A stretch of DNA of 64,000 bases from Blasia pusilla (GCA_050084515.1 CM114272.1:24118001-24182000), one strand, 5' to 3'. Shown: positions 34,440 to 47,151, counted from the stretch's first letter. Translations and numbers: made by a program. The notes: a model not told the origin generated them from the letters alone.

Positions 34440-35868
34440 TGTTTGAATCTGATAAGGGAAGTCCTTCTTATATAATCTTTTGCTTGCAAGTGTAAGAAGT
34501 GCAGGAGGTATTGCTTTAGCTGTCGCATCATCTCAGATAGCTACACTATTATTAAATGGAGGGCATATAGCACACTCACGCTTCAACATTCCTATTAATC
34601 TTGATGAAAACTCCACTTGCGGAATACGTGTCAATAGTGACGTAGCACGTATGATCCAAAGGGCCTCACTTATTACATGGGATGAGGCACCTATGACTCA
34701 TCGTCATGCGTTTGAGGCTGTTAATCGTACCTTATAAGATATTATGGATGTGCCATTTGGGGGTAAGATCATTAGGTTTGGTGGTGATTTTCGTCAAGTT
34801 TTACTTGTCATTCGTCATGGGGATCGCCCAAAAATTATACAAGTCACTTTTAAGAGATTAAATTTATGGTCTCACGTGAGGGTGATGAATTTTACTACAA
34901 AAATAAGAGTTCAAAATTTAGAAGGGCATATGTGTGTTCATCAACAAGATTTTGCTGATTGGTTATTGGAGGTGGGAGAGGGTCGTGTGCCTTTACACAC
35001 TTCTTTGGGAGATGAGTTCATTCAACTACTGTCTGACATGGTTCTTTATAGTAACAATATAAATGATCTTATTGATATTATATATGGAAGTGATCATCAA
35101 CGGTTTCATGACATCAAATTTTTTAGAGATACAACTATTCTCTCGCCGAGAAATAAAGATGTTGATGATATAAATACGGAAGTTATATCTCGATTTTATG
35201 GAGAGGTAATTATCACTACTCCTAATGCCCGTGCGATGCACAGGTAGTTTGCTGTTTAGGATTTACTGGGTGATGATGATGATGATTTTTTGGGAATATT
35301 TTCTCTAACAAGTATGTGTTATGTACAGGAGCATACTTACCTTAGCGTTGACACCATTCCAAACAAGGGAATGAGTTATATCCATCCAACTCAATTCTTG
35401 AATACATGCTTACCTTCTAGACTAACCCCATATCGTTTGTGTTTGAAGGTTGGTGCACCAATCATGCTTCTACGAAACATGAACGGTTCAAAAGGACAAG
35501 AAAATGACATTCGATTGATCATTCGTGGATTCATGCAACATATTATAGATGCTGAAATTATTACGGGGAAGAATATTGAAGATCGAGTTTTCATTCCACG
35601 TATCCCATTGATTGCTTTTGACTCGGGCTTGCCTTTTGATTTACATAGATTGCAATTCCCTCTTCGTCTTGCTTTTGCCATGATTATTAATAAGTGGCAA
35701 GGTCAGACTTTGCAAAAGGTTGGAACTTACTTATCTTCACTTGTATTTTCTCATGGCCAACTATATGTGGTATTGTCTAGAATAGGACAAAAGAGTTCAA
35801 TTCATATTATGATTGGTAATGATACACTCTCGAACGAGAAAGGTGATTACACCCAAAATGTAGTCTAG
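34440..35868 (+). pseudogene. Helitron Pif1-type helicase, C-terminal part (broken)
   Basis: The C-terminal SF1 helicase domain of a Helitron Rep/helicase protein. The first frame reads LLASVRSAGGIALAVASS, SRFNIPINLDE and ITWDEAPMTHRHAFEAVN, the Walker B/DEAP motif, and stops at TAA 34735-34737. The second frame, 34744-35247, has FGGDFRQVLLVIRHGDR. After a stop and frame change at about 35245-35290, the third has LKVGAPIMLLRNMNGSKG and the final motifs LAFAMIINKWQGQTLQKVG and LYVVLSRIG, to TAG 35866-35868. The Walker A region just upstream (about 34440-34490) is degraded and out of frame. No Rep domain is present. Confidence 0.88.
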
Positions 35869-35995
35869 GAAATTCTTATATGAAATAAATGGCTCATTTT
35901 TCAAATGAGACAAGATGAAGATATTTGAAAAAAATTTTATTTTTTAAAAATTTTCAATTATTTCTAAAATGAAATTTCTAAAAAGATTTTACTTA

Positions 35996-36023
35996 CCTGT
36001 GCATCTCACGGGCACCTTACTAG
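35996..36023 (+). mobile_element. Helitron 3' terminus (hairpin plus CTAG)
   Basis: CCTGTG-catct-CACGGG (35996-36012) is a short hairpin, followed after 7 bases by CTAG (36020-36023), and then T. This is the standard Helitron 3' structure and lies 128 bp after the helicase stop, so it is probably the 3' end of that element. The 5' end was not found. Confidence 0.75.
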
Positions 36024-39000
36024 TGGAAGATTAGGGGAGATGAAGGTTATGAGTAAAGTTAACTAGTTGAGAAAATTATTTTTTAGTCATGAATTTGGAA
36101 AAAACAAAACAAAACAATGAAGGTACTTTTTATATATGGTACTAGTGCACATGCAACCAATAATCATGCTGCCAAAAATCCTTTAAGAAAATTCTTGCCA
36201 CATATGCTATGAAAACATCATTAAGACACTACCTTCCCTTATTAATATAGATTAATTTTATATACCCACCTTGGAATTGGATTAAAAATATATCCATTTT
36301 ATTATAAAATAAACTTGAAAAGAGGACAAAGAAAGGTAATAACAACTCAAAAAAGAAGGATTTGATTTACCAAAATCTCATTAAATTTGTACCAAACCTC
36401 ATTACCAAAAAAAAATCTCTTAAAAGGGTGAAATTATTTTCGTAATATTAACTTCCATTCAGATTTAGTATTTTAATAGTATAATGCCAAAACTGTTACA
36501 CATACTATACTAACAGTTTCCGGCCACTGAAAAAATATCCCTAACGGACCGCTTTTGGCACCAAGCAAAATCCTCTATGTTCGCAAGAATATCCACAGGC
36601 CCTGTGAGAACCGGAGTTAGGTCGCTTTATTCTTTGTGTTGAGTTAATAACATCCACTTTACTATTTTTCGCGGTACTATCCCACTTTAAGCAGCATGTG
36701 ATTTTTGACCATTGTTAGCCAAGTCGTCTTTATTATGTTTTTAGCCCAATTTCAACATGTGAACCCTGTGACGGAGGAGCTAGGAGTAAAGGACAGGTGG
36801 ATATTTCTTGTTGGCCTACTTTGTCGCCGAACGTGATAACGAAGCAGCGGGGGAACAGTCCTGGAGTCTGGACGGAATTAAGAGAAAACCTATTAAAAGG
36901 TAGGATCATGTGGAAAAATCCACGGCTGCAGGTGAACTTCGTCACGGTTTCGACGTTTCGTCAAAGGTAACGGAAGACCCTCGCAACCTGCGGCGCTGCG
37001 GGCATCCCTGACGCACCTTCGGCAGAGAAGCTGTTCCGAATTGTAGGCTGTGAAGCGTCAGATGTCCTCATGTAGTCGGAGTTTTCAAATCGCCTTAGGA
37101 CAAAACGTGGAAGAACACCACAGCAAAGAATGGAGAAAAAAAGAGTGGATGTGAGAACGCCTCTCGATCTGTAAAGTTGGAGAAAATTTATGTCACGCTA
37201 CTGGGCATGCCTGTGGGAGGTAGCTTAGTGCTCCAGATGGACCAATCCTTGTGTTAGTACTGGCGACGTCGAGTCCATATGCTTGAATATGGACTCGACG
37301 GAGCCGAAATTCTGAACGAAACAATTGAACAACTAAAACTACACAATCACTATTCATTTTTGCTGGAAATGTTTTGCAAGTACGATAATGATCCAAAGTA
37401 GTGACGAAATTTTATTAATTATATTGGACTGTGCATGCTCATTTCCCAAATCACAGTACGCATGTGATACGAGGGGTGCAATCCAAGTAAATCATTGAAA
37501 GCTGGAAGACATTGTAGTTAATATGATACCGGGTAATTTAACAATTTGTAATTGAGAAGATTTTTCCCTTTTCAGATCTGGCATAACTTTTCGTCTACAA
37601 TCCAAGAATGTGATCACCATTTGAACGTGGTAAGCTATCCACGCTAAGCGCACATATTTCGTAGCATCTGCAATTTTTTGAGATTGAAACTTGCCCCGTA
37701 GCGAGAAACTAATGGAAGATAACCGCTCAGTCCTCGACCAGAGATTAGAACGAGTTAAGATTATGACAGTATCTTTTGTCATAGTCTGGGCTATCTATAT
37801 GTGTTCTCTGTAGGAACACTCTTACGCCAATCTAAATCTGATAGATCATCTAGTAGACTCTACTAAACTAAAAGTGAAGACTTAGCACACGCGCCGTTGC
37901 CTACGCACTCCGAGAACATTTATGAGCTAAGGTGTAGATAACAAAGATTGTACGATGATATCGACCGTCAACCACAGTTTTGCTGTTATATTAACAGAAT
38001 GGACACCATTCGAGTACCTGTTATGTTCATTACAGATACTCGAATGGTGACTCATCGCTTGAATAGCAAGCACTCGTTTCCAACTACTTAGAATGGAACT
38101 CGTTCTTTGAAGAAACTTTGATTTCATTCATAATATGTATTAGAGAGGGGTTCAGTTTGTGATGTGCTTAAGCTCATTGATCTTTTCTATATGTATGATG
38201 ATAAAATTTATGCTTGCATTTCATGAGTGAATGGTTCCGAACCCTAAGAACCACCACGCACGAGGCTTTTCTGTGTCACCTTACCCTTTCAGCCACTTAT
38301 CCCTAGACCAATTGGAATAGGCTAGAGTTTTGAAAGATCTATTTCATGCCAAGGACACTGGAGTCGACTCTAGTATATCCAGGACTGGATATCATCAAGC
38401 TCTCGACGACCACGCCTGGATACGACCACTTTTTACACACAACCTAGAAATGTGGTCGGGAACCTCTCGACTGTAGGACCTTCGACTGTCTACTTTATTT
38501 TAAAAGTACGCTTCTCAGTATATTCATGGGCCCCGAGATACTCCAAGGCTGTTTAGATTGTGAATATCTTCTGGCCAAGAACTTTCATGGTTACTTCCTC
38601 ATCGATATCAGGTTAGGCAGTAGAAACTTTTGGAGGCGATGAAATTCCTTGACCTGGATAAATTCTGCATACACATTTCTAGTCTATGATTCTTGCTGTT
38701 TTCAAACTTAAACGATACCATTATGAGGTGATCTGCTATTGTGGAGCCACGTCCTGATCGAACAGTGCTTTCAAAAGCGAGGATAGTGTATCAAAAAATC
38801 CGGTGTTTGTAGTAAAACCATGCCACACATTGAGTCAGACCATGGGAAATTAGATAGATGAATGTTCCAAGACTTTCGTATATATTTTAATAGTCTATGA
38901 AGGCATTGGACAACAATAAATTAGGTCCGTCCATAACAAGGCTCTACACAGACTACACTAGTTTGATTTATTTGATTAATTGATCACTAGTTTTCCTGTG

Positions 39001-40400
39001 AACATTCGACTCACTTCCATGTTCTAGTAAACGGGTCTCGGAGTCTCCAGTGGAAGAAAGTATTTACAATTTATGCTGGTAGATAGCCCGTGCAATCTGG
39101 TCTCGAGTTAATTAGCCAAAAGAGTATCAGACATGTCTTTGATTTCAACTTTTTACGACTTCCATCTTACTCTTCAACTCTCGTTGCTCATTCCTGTTGG
39201 TGTGACAACATAAGAGAAACTCACACGATTTCGAGTTGGCCCATCGGTGATGGTTAGTGGCAGCTTTAATAGTAGATCACAGTTGAAGACTGAGTTTAGG
39301 CTCAAGTTTAATGAAGTACTCTAAAAAGAATCGAAATCGGAAGTTGACGTCATCGTCCATGCTTGTCGAACGACGAGAACATTGAAGGGAGTTTCTTCAA
39401 CAAATATGTCCTTCCTCCGTGCAGCTACTTCTTCATAGGCTATTTCTAGTTGTGGAATTCCAAACTGAACTTGCATCGTAGCATGTAGAGCTACGATGCA
39501 AAGAAGCAAGGAGAGAGAGGATCAAGCATAATTCTTCGGCGATCGTTTCAACAACTCTGTCTCTATTTTGGGTTTGGAGATGAGCGTAGGAACCGTTGAT
39601 TAAGGTTTTTCCATATAATTTTAACATTTCAAGCACAAATTTTCTTTAGATCCTTCTTGTTGTAGTGTGGAATGTGCGAAATATTTCGGAAGTTATCTTG
39701 ATTTATAGAAATTTGCTTCAGTTTTATCGGATCTCGCTTTTGGAGACAGCCCAAAAGTGGTACAAAAAGCGTCCATCCGTGAAACTTGGACCGACGATAC
39801 TGAAGGCAACATCGAATGAAATCTTCTAAGGGCCTTTGAATTTCGATACGGTCCACGCTTCACCATACAGCTGCCTGTAGAGAGTATCTTATTCTTCCTT
39901 CGCCTTGAAGTTCTCGGAGTGTACACCACCACTCATATTCTTCGCTGTTCAAGTTTTGCAATAATTAGTGATATGACATCGGCAAGAGCTGTTGCTGACT
40001 TTTGTGCTCCTGTGAATCTGTGTACGTGAATTGTCTGACTGCCGTGTAGAAAAGAAGTAACAAACATAAACGAGGGACGTCACGTGATTGGTCACGTTTT
40101 ACTTCTATCCTCGCTTAACATGTTTTGAGCAGATATGGTTAGGTTTTTCAAGAAATCTGGCTCCCCAAGCACCATTCGGAAGCTCATGACGTACATTGTT
40201 AATGGTTAAAGCTCATTAACCTACACCTAACCATACGAAACTAGCTGTCGCGATTATAGAGGATGGAGAAGTCTCATTTCCACTACGACGTAAGCGTGTT
40301 CCCGTACTTTCTTACTGGTCAGCCAGATGTTTGAATAGACCGTCAGAAAGACTACTATCTTGTAAAATAAAACGATCAGTTTTTTCCCTATTCCAGATTG
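36024..40400. other. Unassigned DNA with several short perfect hairpins
   Basis: From about 36.5 kb the sequence becomes less AT-rich, like the block at 18-26 kb. I recognise no gene. Perfect inverted repeats: 37267-37280/37287-37300 (14 bp, 6-base loop), 38004-38016/38037-38049 (13 bp, 20-base loop), 39471-39482/39490-39501 (12 bp, 7-base loop). Open frames up to 96 codons have no motif. Confidence 0.45.
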
Positions 40401-40411
40401 TACGGTAGACG

Positions 40412-41310
40412 TCACCCTTCACTTATGTGGTTTTTGTTTCCTTGGAGAAAACAGACATACGGCTTCAAGGAGAAATGTAATAATATATATAGAAAAAAGG
40501 ACGGGAAACCCACCACAATACAAATGAGGGGGGATAGAGAGCCAAAAAAAACCTCAAGGGGCCAAAATCGGCCCCTAGGAGAAGGAAAGGGGTTTTCCCC
40601 GTAGCGACCAAAATCACCAACAGCAGAGACAATATCAATAACACTTAGAGAACTATGATTATTATTACGTGGGCTTTTAGCATTGGCGTCTCCAACCGCC
40701 TGAGCCCGCCGCAAAAGCCCATTTTCCTGGGCACGCTGCAAAGCTATGGAGACCCGTTGCCTACAATAAAGTATCGCACTAGTTAAGGACAACCCATTTC
40801 TCGACTGGAGATGATGGGCGCAATCCGTAAGGAACGAGTCAAACCTCTCCCCCATAATCCCGTACATCTCAATGGCTAGGGGGGTAAATTGATGTCCGTC
40901 ATGAAGTCGACTATAAATGTGGGTCTTCTTGACCACCTCCGCCTCCGCTCCTTGTAGCAATCTCCCTTGTGCCACCACTTGGGCTCGCACCGCCTCCCGC
41001 GTAGGATCCGTCACTACAACATCCGCTACCACCACCTCAGACTCCCTCGTCATATAGAGATCAGCACGGATAAGGGCATCCCGTATGGAGTAGTGTCTCT
41101 CTCTCTGTACGTCGAATCCACTCTCCCGAGCAATAGAGAACATAATATCCCGCACTGCATCGTGAGTGGCTATCCTCTCACCCCCAACTGGACACCGTGC
41201 CAAATGCACACCAAGTGGATCCAGACTCGGGCGACACTGGCAATGTGTCAAACCAACCACTGTCGGTTGGTTCAACGACACCGCTTCAAGGACCTCTTCT
41301 TTGCATACAT
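40412..41310 (-). pseudogene. R2-like non-LTR retrotransposon C-terminus: CCHC knuckle and restriction-like endonuclease
   Basis: A 289-codon open frame. Near its start CQCRPSLDPLGVHLARC gives CxC...H-x3-C. It is followed by GGERIATHDAVRDIM and an endonuclease core with ALIRADLYM, then VVVADVVVTDPT, in the position of the PD-(D/E)XK residues. FTPLAIEMYGIMGERFDSFL and YCRQRVSIALQRAQ follow. This is the tail of RLE-type (R2-like) non-LTR elements; the reverse transcriptase that should precede it is absent, so this is a fragment. The last 60-70 residues look like translated 3' UTR. The frame being open suggests that it is younger than the copy at 15.0/17.5 kb. Confidence 0.6.
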
Positions 41311-42780
41311 ATCACATATGATACATACGACTAGGTTGAAGGTCAGATCACCATAAAATGGTTCTCGAAGGAAATCAGGCATCGTAGCATGTTCCCAGGC
41401 ATTTCTTACACCTCAAGTGGAATGAAGAGGAAACACGGCCAATATTGTGAGAAGGTGACGGATTGATTGTAACTCAGGCGAGGGTTCTACTGGGCGAGCG
41501 GGGATCGCCCACGAGCCAACCTTAATTCACTCTTATGGTATTAAGGATTAGGCTGGTGAGAATGACAAAGGGTCCTTGGTGGGTATCACCACACTCGATA
41601 TTTGTGGGTAGGCATGATATGGGGAAGCCAGGATCCCATGTTAGAAGCACCATGGTCATCCCATGGTGATGGCACATGCAAGGGTCAATTGAATTTGAAT
41701 TTCGAAACTTGCTTGCAAAGCTTATAAGGACTTGCTCTCCACGTTGAATCTCCATCTCTGTTCCTCATCATTCGATAATGATCCTTTGATCTCGGATCTT
41801 GACCTGCTCTCACTCGAATGCACTTTGTTGTGTGTTGTGATGCTTCGCTTTGTGTTGTGATGTTGTGCTCCGTGTTGTGATGTTGATCCGGCTCAAGATC
41901 CGGCATGGTTTGATGTGCTCTCCAACTTCTCCCTCCAGCTTCACCAATCACTCGGGCTCCAATTCTGTGACTGTTGCACTTACATGTGCTCCCTCCGCCA
42001 CTTGATGGTCCATTCATATTGTTTTGCATCATTGGATTGTCCTATGAGGTTGTTTTGATTGTTTCTCCCCGTTTTTCCCTGCCGCCCTAATGTGAGGTGA
42101 TTCAACTAGGTGAGTGACTATACATATACATTACTTCCCCATGGCCGTGATGGATTGTCTTAGTTCAAATTTTGTATGTAGTCACTAGAGGAATCTATGG
42201 TAGACTCTATCAATCGTTGAAGGGAGGGAAGCGTTGTAGTGGAACCATAACACCTTAACAAAGGCCTCGCACATGGAATGGCCTCCACACGTTTTGTTCA
42301 TCTATTATGCGGCCCCTTAGAATCCCTCTCAAAGCTAGGAAGGCTCAAATGTGACTAATAATGAGGATGGAAGGCTGGATAATCAAAGTCGTAATGGTTT
42401 CCATAATTTTGAAGGGGATAGTCCACCATTAATGAAAACCCATGGCAATGTGGATTGTCATGGGAAGTTTCCCTTGGGTATTTCAAGCAATTGTGGGATG
42501 ACCCATGGGATAAAAGTTTACCAAAAGCAATGTCTCAAGAATTATTATTTTTCATTAAAGCTTGAAATTCAAAGTGGTCCCATTAAATACTCAAAGTATT
42601 GACTTCATTCATGCGCATATATCCAGATACATTAGTATGTTAGTCCGGATATCTTTTTAGACCTACATTTCTTCATTGTTGGTTTCAAATTAAACGTAAT
42701 TTGAGTATGTACCAATTATAACTCTTAAGCTTATAAGACCACTCTAGAATTGCACAAATGTAGAATGTATCTTAAGGCCT
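41311..42780. other. Unassigned DNA
   Basis: No gene recognised. A short tandem repeat TGTGTTGTGATG (three units, about 21 bp apart) lies at 41828-41884. Short inverted motif ACCATGG/CCATGGT near 41648-41673. Confidence 0.4.
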
Positions 42781-42788
42781 CTCCTCTT

Positions 42789-42980
42789 CCAATGAAGATA
42801 AATTAACTTTATCCATCCTTATCTGACGTGACCTCTTTTCTTAGCGTGAGAAAATTCTTTGGACTCTATTGTCCTTATCTCATATTTTCACATCTAGCCA
42901 GGGTTTTGTCTTTATCTTAGTTCTAACCAACCTATGTGCCAACTCTCATCTTTATTACATGTTATTTATCTTTTCTAAAT
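42789..42980 (-). repeat. LTR block of the chromovirus (3' side)
   Basis: About 190 bp aligned with 59744-59935: both start CAATGAAGATAAATT-like, share ...TCTTTGGACTCTA.TGTCCTTATCTCAT..., and end ACATGTTATTT.TCTTTTCTA. The left copy lacks about 22 bp that in the right copy holds a TATA-like motif. Confidence 0.65.
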
Positions 42981-43109
42981 TTTTTTAATTCTTTCTCATT
43001 TATGCGCTACATGGTATAAACACTCACTTAACATTGAGCTTAACACTAACTAAACAAGGATGGTTACAAACCTCCTCTCATTTAAGACACAACATCTTTG
43101 TTGTGAAAA

Positions 43110-43285
43110 CATTCGAATTCTTGCACTATCATTGGTGTGTTGGCCAAGGTGGTTGCGGGTTTCTAGGTGGTATTAAATAATGGACACCCTTTCTATTAGA
43201 CCAAGTATCTGAATTTGTAGTGATGAGCTTCTCAAGTGAGTTTCTTCGAGATGCATTCCTTTTCAAATTCTTCATGATCTCCTAC
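43110..43285 (-). pseudogene. Degenerate chromodomain of the gypsy integrase
   Basis: The frame reads HHYKFRYLV, then KGCPLFNTT and KPATTLANTPMIVQEFE. This is the YLVKWKGY...TWEP...L.N...VQEF pattern of chromovirus chromodomains. Three expected Trp or nearby codons read TAG/TAA. It follows IN C-terminal sequence NPHYIGPFSF near 43440. Confidence 0.6.
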
Positions 43286-43429
43286 CATTTGAGATTATGG
43301 TGGAGGAAAAATATTATTCTCAAATCTTTTAGAACATGGAATAAACAGTCAAAGAAGAGAGACATGAAAAAGATGATGAATTCTTATATGCGTCAATATG
43401 TCTAGCCTAATTATATGCCATGGTATCTA

Positions 43430-44260
43430 CTTTCTATGGAATGAAAAAGGTCCAATATAATGAGGATTAAGCTTATGCATACCTAATAATGATAAACTAG
43501 TTGTTATTAACCAAACTTTGTCCACTTCAAAAAACTCTCTTGCTCGATGGTAAGCATTTGATTTTTTTTTTTCAATTTTGGGCACTAGTCAACTTCTCCT
43601 TAGTAAGTTGAACTTCTTTTTGAATATGGTCCACAAACTTATTAATTGCTACTACCTTGCTTGCAATATATTAAAAAGAAGGGAGTAGCTTCACTAAAAG
43701 AGTTCATAGAGTTTTTGTACAAGAACTCTATCAATGTTAACAATAAGTCCAATCTTTTTTGATCCTCTAATATTAAGGCGCGTAACATATCCACAATAGC
43801 ACGGTTGGCTTTTAAAGTCTACCCATTGATTTGAGGGTGATAAGTTGAAGACATGGTTTAGTTTGGAACAATCCAAAATAAGGCCTTCCAAAATAATGAA
43901 AATAGACTTGTGAAGTGGGTTCCTCTATAAGTGATAAATACTTTATGAGGACCATGATGAACAAAGATTATCTTAATATAGATGCTAGCCAACTTTGGGA
44001 CGGTTACGGTCTTCTAGGTCGGATAGAGATGCATCATTTTGCTTGGTCTATCCATAAACACTACAATAGAGTTGTATCTTGATCATATATAATAGCTCAA
44101 AAACAAGATCGATAAGGACTTGTTCCCAACGTTTATGAGATGTTAGGATGGGTTGTAACAATCTTGCTGGGTTTATGTTATTATCCTTGATTTTTTGATA
44201 AATCATACAATTCATTACGTAGGTGTCAATATTTTCTCTCATTTTGGGCAAATATTATTT
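43430..44260 (-). pseudogene. Chromovirus integrase (decayed)
   Basis: The zinc-binding start is seen at 44251-44048 (YVMNCMIYQKIKDNN, PARLLQPI). The core follows to STYHPQINGQT-like sequence near 43835-43870 (its Gln is TAG), LKANRAIVDMLRALI and FLYKNSMNSFSEATPF. Catalytic residues cannot all be located because of decay. Confidence 0.7.
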
Positions 44261-44559
44261 TTGTTATAATCCTTCTAAGATTTCTTCACCTCCCACATGC
44301 CTTGCAATATTTATGTTGTGAGCCTTTGACAATACTTGAGTGCGTAAGTGTGGATCGTCCAAGATCCATACTTTACCATTATAGAAAACCAATCCTTGAG
44401 CCTTTTATTTTTTCTTAGCATGAAAAGTAGCTGCAATTTCCTAATCCTATATTTCTAATTTGTTTCTTTGGTCAATATTTTCTGCCGACTAGAATGAATA
44501 TGTACTTTGGACATATTATTTATCTGTGGTATATGAGTCAAGGTATCCATCAACAGCTT

Positions 44560-45520
44560 CTTTTCTTTGACATAGATCATTTTCATGGGAAATTTTATCG
44601 ACATTCTATCCATCAAATTTATTGTTTAGAGAGCTCTTTTGGGGACTCTAAGTAGATGAAGGACTTGTGATCAATCTTCATCACAAACTTCTTATCGCCC
44701 GAAAAGTATTTCCAATGCTTGGTTCTTAATACCATTACAAATTCTACTCTCTCTATTATATAGTAGTTTTGCTCTATTGAAAATAACTTGTAAGAAAACA
44801 AGGCAATCGGATGCCATCCATCTTTCTATTCTTGTTGTAATACTCCTCCAATAGTAGTACCTATTGCATCCATGGCCAACTTGATACCACTTCAAAATAG
44901 AGGCATTGATCAAGGTATCATTTAATAATAAGAAAAAAATCTCTTGTGATGTACCTAAATTCCATTTTTGTCCTTTTCCTTAATAAAGCTATCAAAGATT
45001 TTGATATTTGAGCAAAATCTTCAATAGAATCCTATTGATCCTAGTAAACTCTTCAAGTGAGTTTGATCCTCTCTTGCACTATATTTTTTGGATTGTTTCG
45101 ACCTTCTCATTGATAATTTTAATGCCTTCTATGCTTACTCGGTGCCTTAGATAACCAACTTTTGTCTTGCCGAACTCATATTTTGAAGCTTTAGCATATA
45201 ACTTATTATTTTGTAAGATTTGAAGAACTTTTTGAAAATGATTTTAATGCTCTTGAGCTCCTCTATAATTTTACTTTAGACCAAGATATTATCCATGAAT
45301 ATGATGATAAAATTATCTAAATATGAATGAAAGATATCATTTATTAAGCTCATAAAGATTGTAGGTGCATTAGTGGGACCTCATGATATGACTATGTATT
45401 CAAAGTGTCCATATCTTTGGTTAGATGAAGCCTTTTTACAACATCTCCTATATTTGGACTCTTAAATTTTCCAATTCCCTTGGAGCAAGACAGTAATGAG
45501 CCTTACATGGTGGCATGCTT
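44560..45520 (-). pseudogene. Chromovirus reverse transcriptase and RNase H (decayed)
   Basis: Reverse transcriptase motifs: GPTNAPTIFMSLINDIFH, then IIIFMDNILV near 45285-45310. Here the catalytic pair reads DN instead of DD. EFGKTKVGYLRHRVSIEGI follows at about 45195-45130. RNase H is seen at 44801-44619: VEFVMVLRTKHWKYF, KFVMKIDHKSFIYLE and KELSKQ. There are many stops. Confidence 0.75.
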
Positions 45521-45899
45521 TTTGAAAGGACATCAATCTTATGGTTTACCCTCCTTTTGGGAATAACCTTAAAGGTAAATCTTGTAAGAAAACATCATTA
45601 TACTCCTCCAATACTTCTCTTAGCTTGTTTGTTTGAATTTATTTTCAAAGTAACCAACATCTCTTATTAAACCAAGAAAACATACATCTTGATGTTTGAT
45701 GGCAATTTTTTATTTTACATATAGGAGAAGGATTCTAAGACGTGATTTAACTCTATTTCTATGAAGCTTGTACTCTTGGGTCTTCATAATCTTTTTCCTC
45801 CAATCTACCTCTAGATTTTATAGTTCCATCCGAGGCATCCCCAATATAACATCATAACGTGCTAACAAAATGACCTTCAACTCTAACTCTTTATGATAC

Positions 45900-46510
45900 T
45901 TTCCTCTTTTCAACTCTACACTTTGAGGAAGCTTCTCAATTCTTTTTGTTTTGTTGTTTGGAAATCATACCTCTTTATTTTTTTCCCTTTCTAAAGCTAA
46001 GCCCAAATTTATTGTTATGGCTCTTGAAAGGACGTTTTCTATTGCACCAAGATCAATCAATACTCTAACTTGGGATCCTTCTACTTCCCCATCTATGAAA
46101 ATGAAACATATTTCTTCTCTCTTCACAACATTTACCACCACATTGCTATGTTGATATTCATATTTTCTACTTTTTGTAGAGCTAGAAAAATCTACGAGGA
46201 CAGATTATTGATGGTTGGATTTTCCCGAGGGTTCTCGTCCTAATTTTTCATCTTCATGCATGTGTCCCCCTTCCAGATGATTGACAAGGCGATGATATGG
46301 CCTATTTCCAAGCCTACTGAAGCAAAAATCATGGCTATATGACCATATCTACCGCACTCAAAATATTTCCACATATTTCATCGGACTTCTCGTTCTCTAG
46401 GAATTCCGTCGGTTCACGAAGAAACCTTTTGTAGATTGGGATTCTGATCTCTCTATATTGGGATCATTCCATTAAATCTTTGTGGTGCATAACCATCACG
46501 TGCTCGAAGA
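45900..46510 (-). pseudogene. Chromovirus gag C-terminus and protease (decayed)
   Basis: A zinc-knuckle remnant, YFECGRYGHIAM, lies near 46370-46335. The protease active-site remnant, LIDLGATENVLS (Ser replaced by Leu relative to LIDSGAT), lies near 46070-46035. The gag sequence is broken at 46511-46516 by the insertion of the PHD-type gypsy element and continues at 55890. Confidence 0.6.
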
Positions 46511-46516
46511 TTATCC

Positions 46517-46638
46517 TGTGCATACACATCGCTACACAACGTACATTATTGTCGACCAACATACACACAAACACACACGATCCCATGCTAACTCATGGCA
46601 TCCAAACAAAGAGACAAGAAGTACCAAAATATCTCCAA
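46517..46638 (-). repeat. Short terminal repeat S, outer copy
   Basis: About 122-127 bp, direct repeat of 47152-47276; in both, the plus strand runs from TG(T/C)GCATACAC to ATATCTCCAAT. On the - strand it ends ...TATGCACA immediately before the presumed target duplication GGATAA. Confidence 0.85.
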
Positions 46639-46639
46639 T

Positions 46640-47146
46640 AAAATCAAGATCCAATCTCTCCCAACACCATAGCTCTCAAATGTGTGCACTCTCACATGTC
46701 TCTCTCAATGTCAAACCAAACCCACTCTCCTAATGAGAGGCTTGGGTTACACTCACAAGGCAAGGGACCATAGCTTCGCCACCTTGTGCCAAGAGGTTCA
46801 ACAAAGAGAGAATGAGCTCTCAAGCTCTCTCTCTTGGGCCCCCTTCCCTCTCCCAAGCTCTCTCCTCGGTAACCTATATTGGCAGGTCACCTCCTTGACT
46901 CTTGACCTGTTATAGCAGATCAAGGGCCACTTCCCAAAGTGGAAATTCAACTCTACCAAACATGGAAACTTACCCAAAATAGTATGTTCTATATATGGCT
47001 CCAAATGAGTTGGAACAAAGGGAAAACCTGCTCTCTCAGGTTTCTCGGGACCCCAGCAAGTCATCCTAGACCTCTTGAGCATGTCCTTGTCTAGATGCAA
47101 AGGTGCTCTACCACATCTCTCCAATATATCCTAAAAAGTCGTAACA
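46640..47146 (-). repeat. Long terminal repeat 'core', 3' side copy
   Basis: About 507 bp, roughly 90% identical by eye to 55376-55888. The - strand starts TGTTACGACTTTTTAGG. It contains a TATA-like CCATATATAGAAC about 150 bases from that start, so the promoter probably lies here. Confidence 0.88.
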
Positions 47147-47151
47147 ACTAT

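Noticed and set aside
36120-36262. Possible short - strand Helitron beginning TCTATATTAATAAGG and ending CACTAG before T.
   Set aside because: No convincing hairpin precedes the CTAG, and such ends are common by chance in AT-rich DNA.
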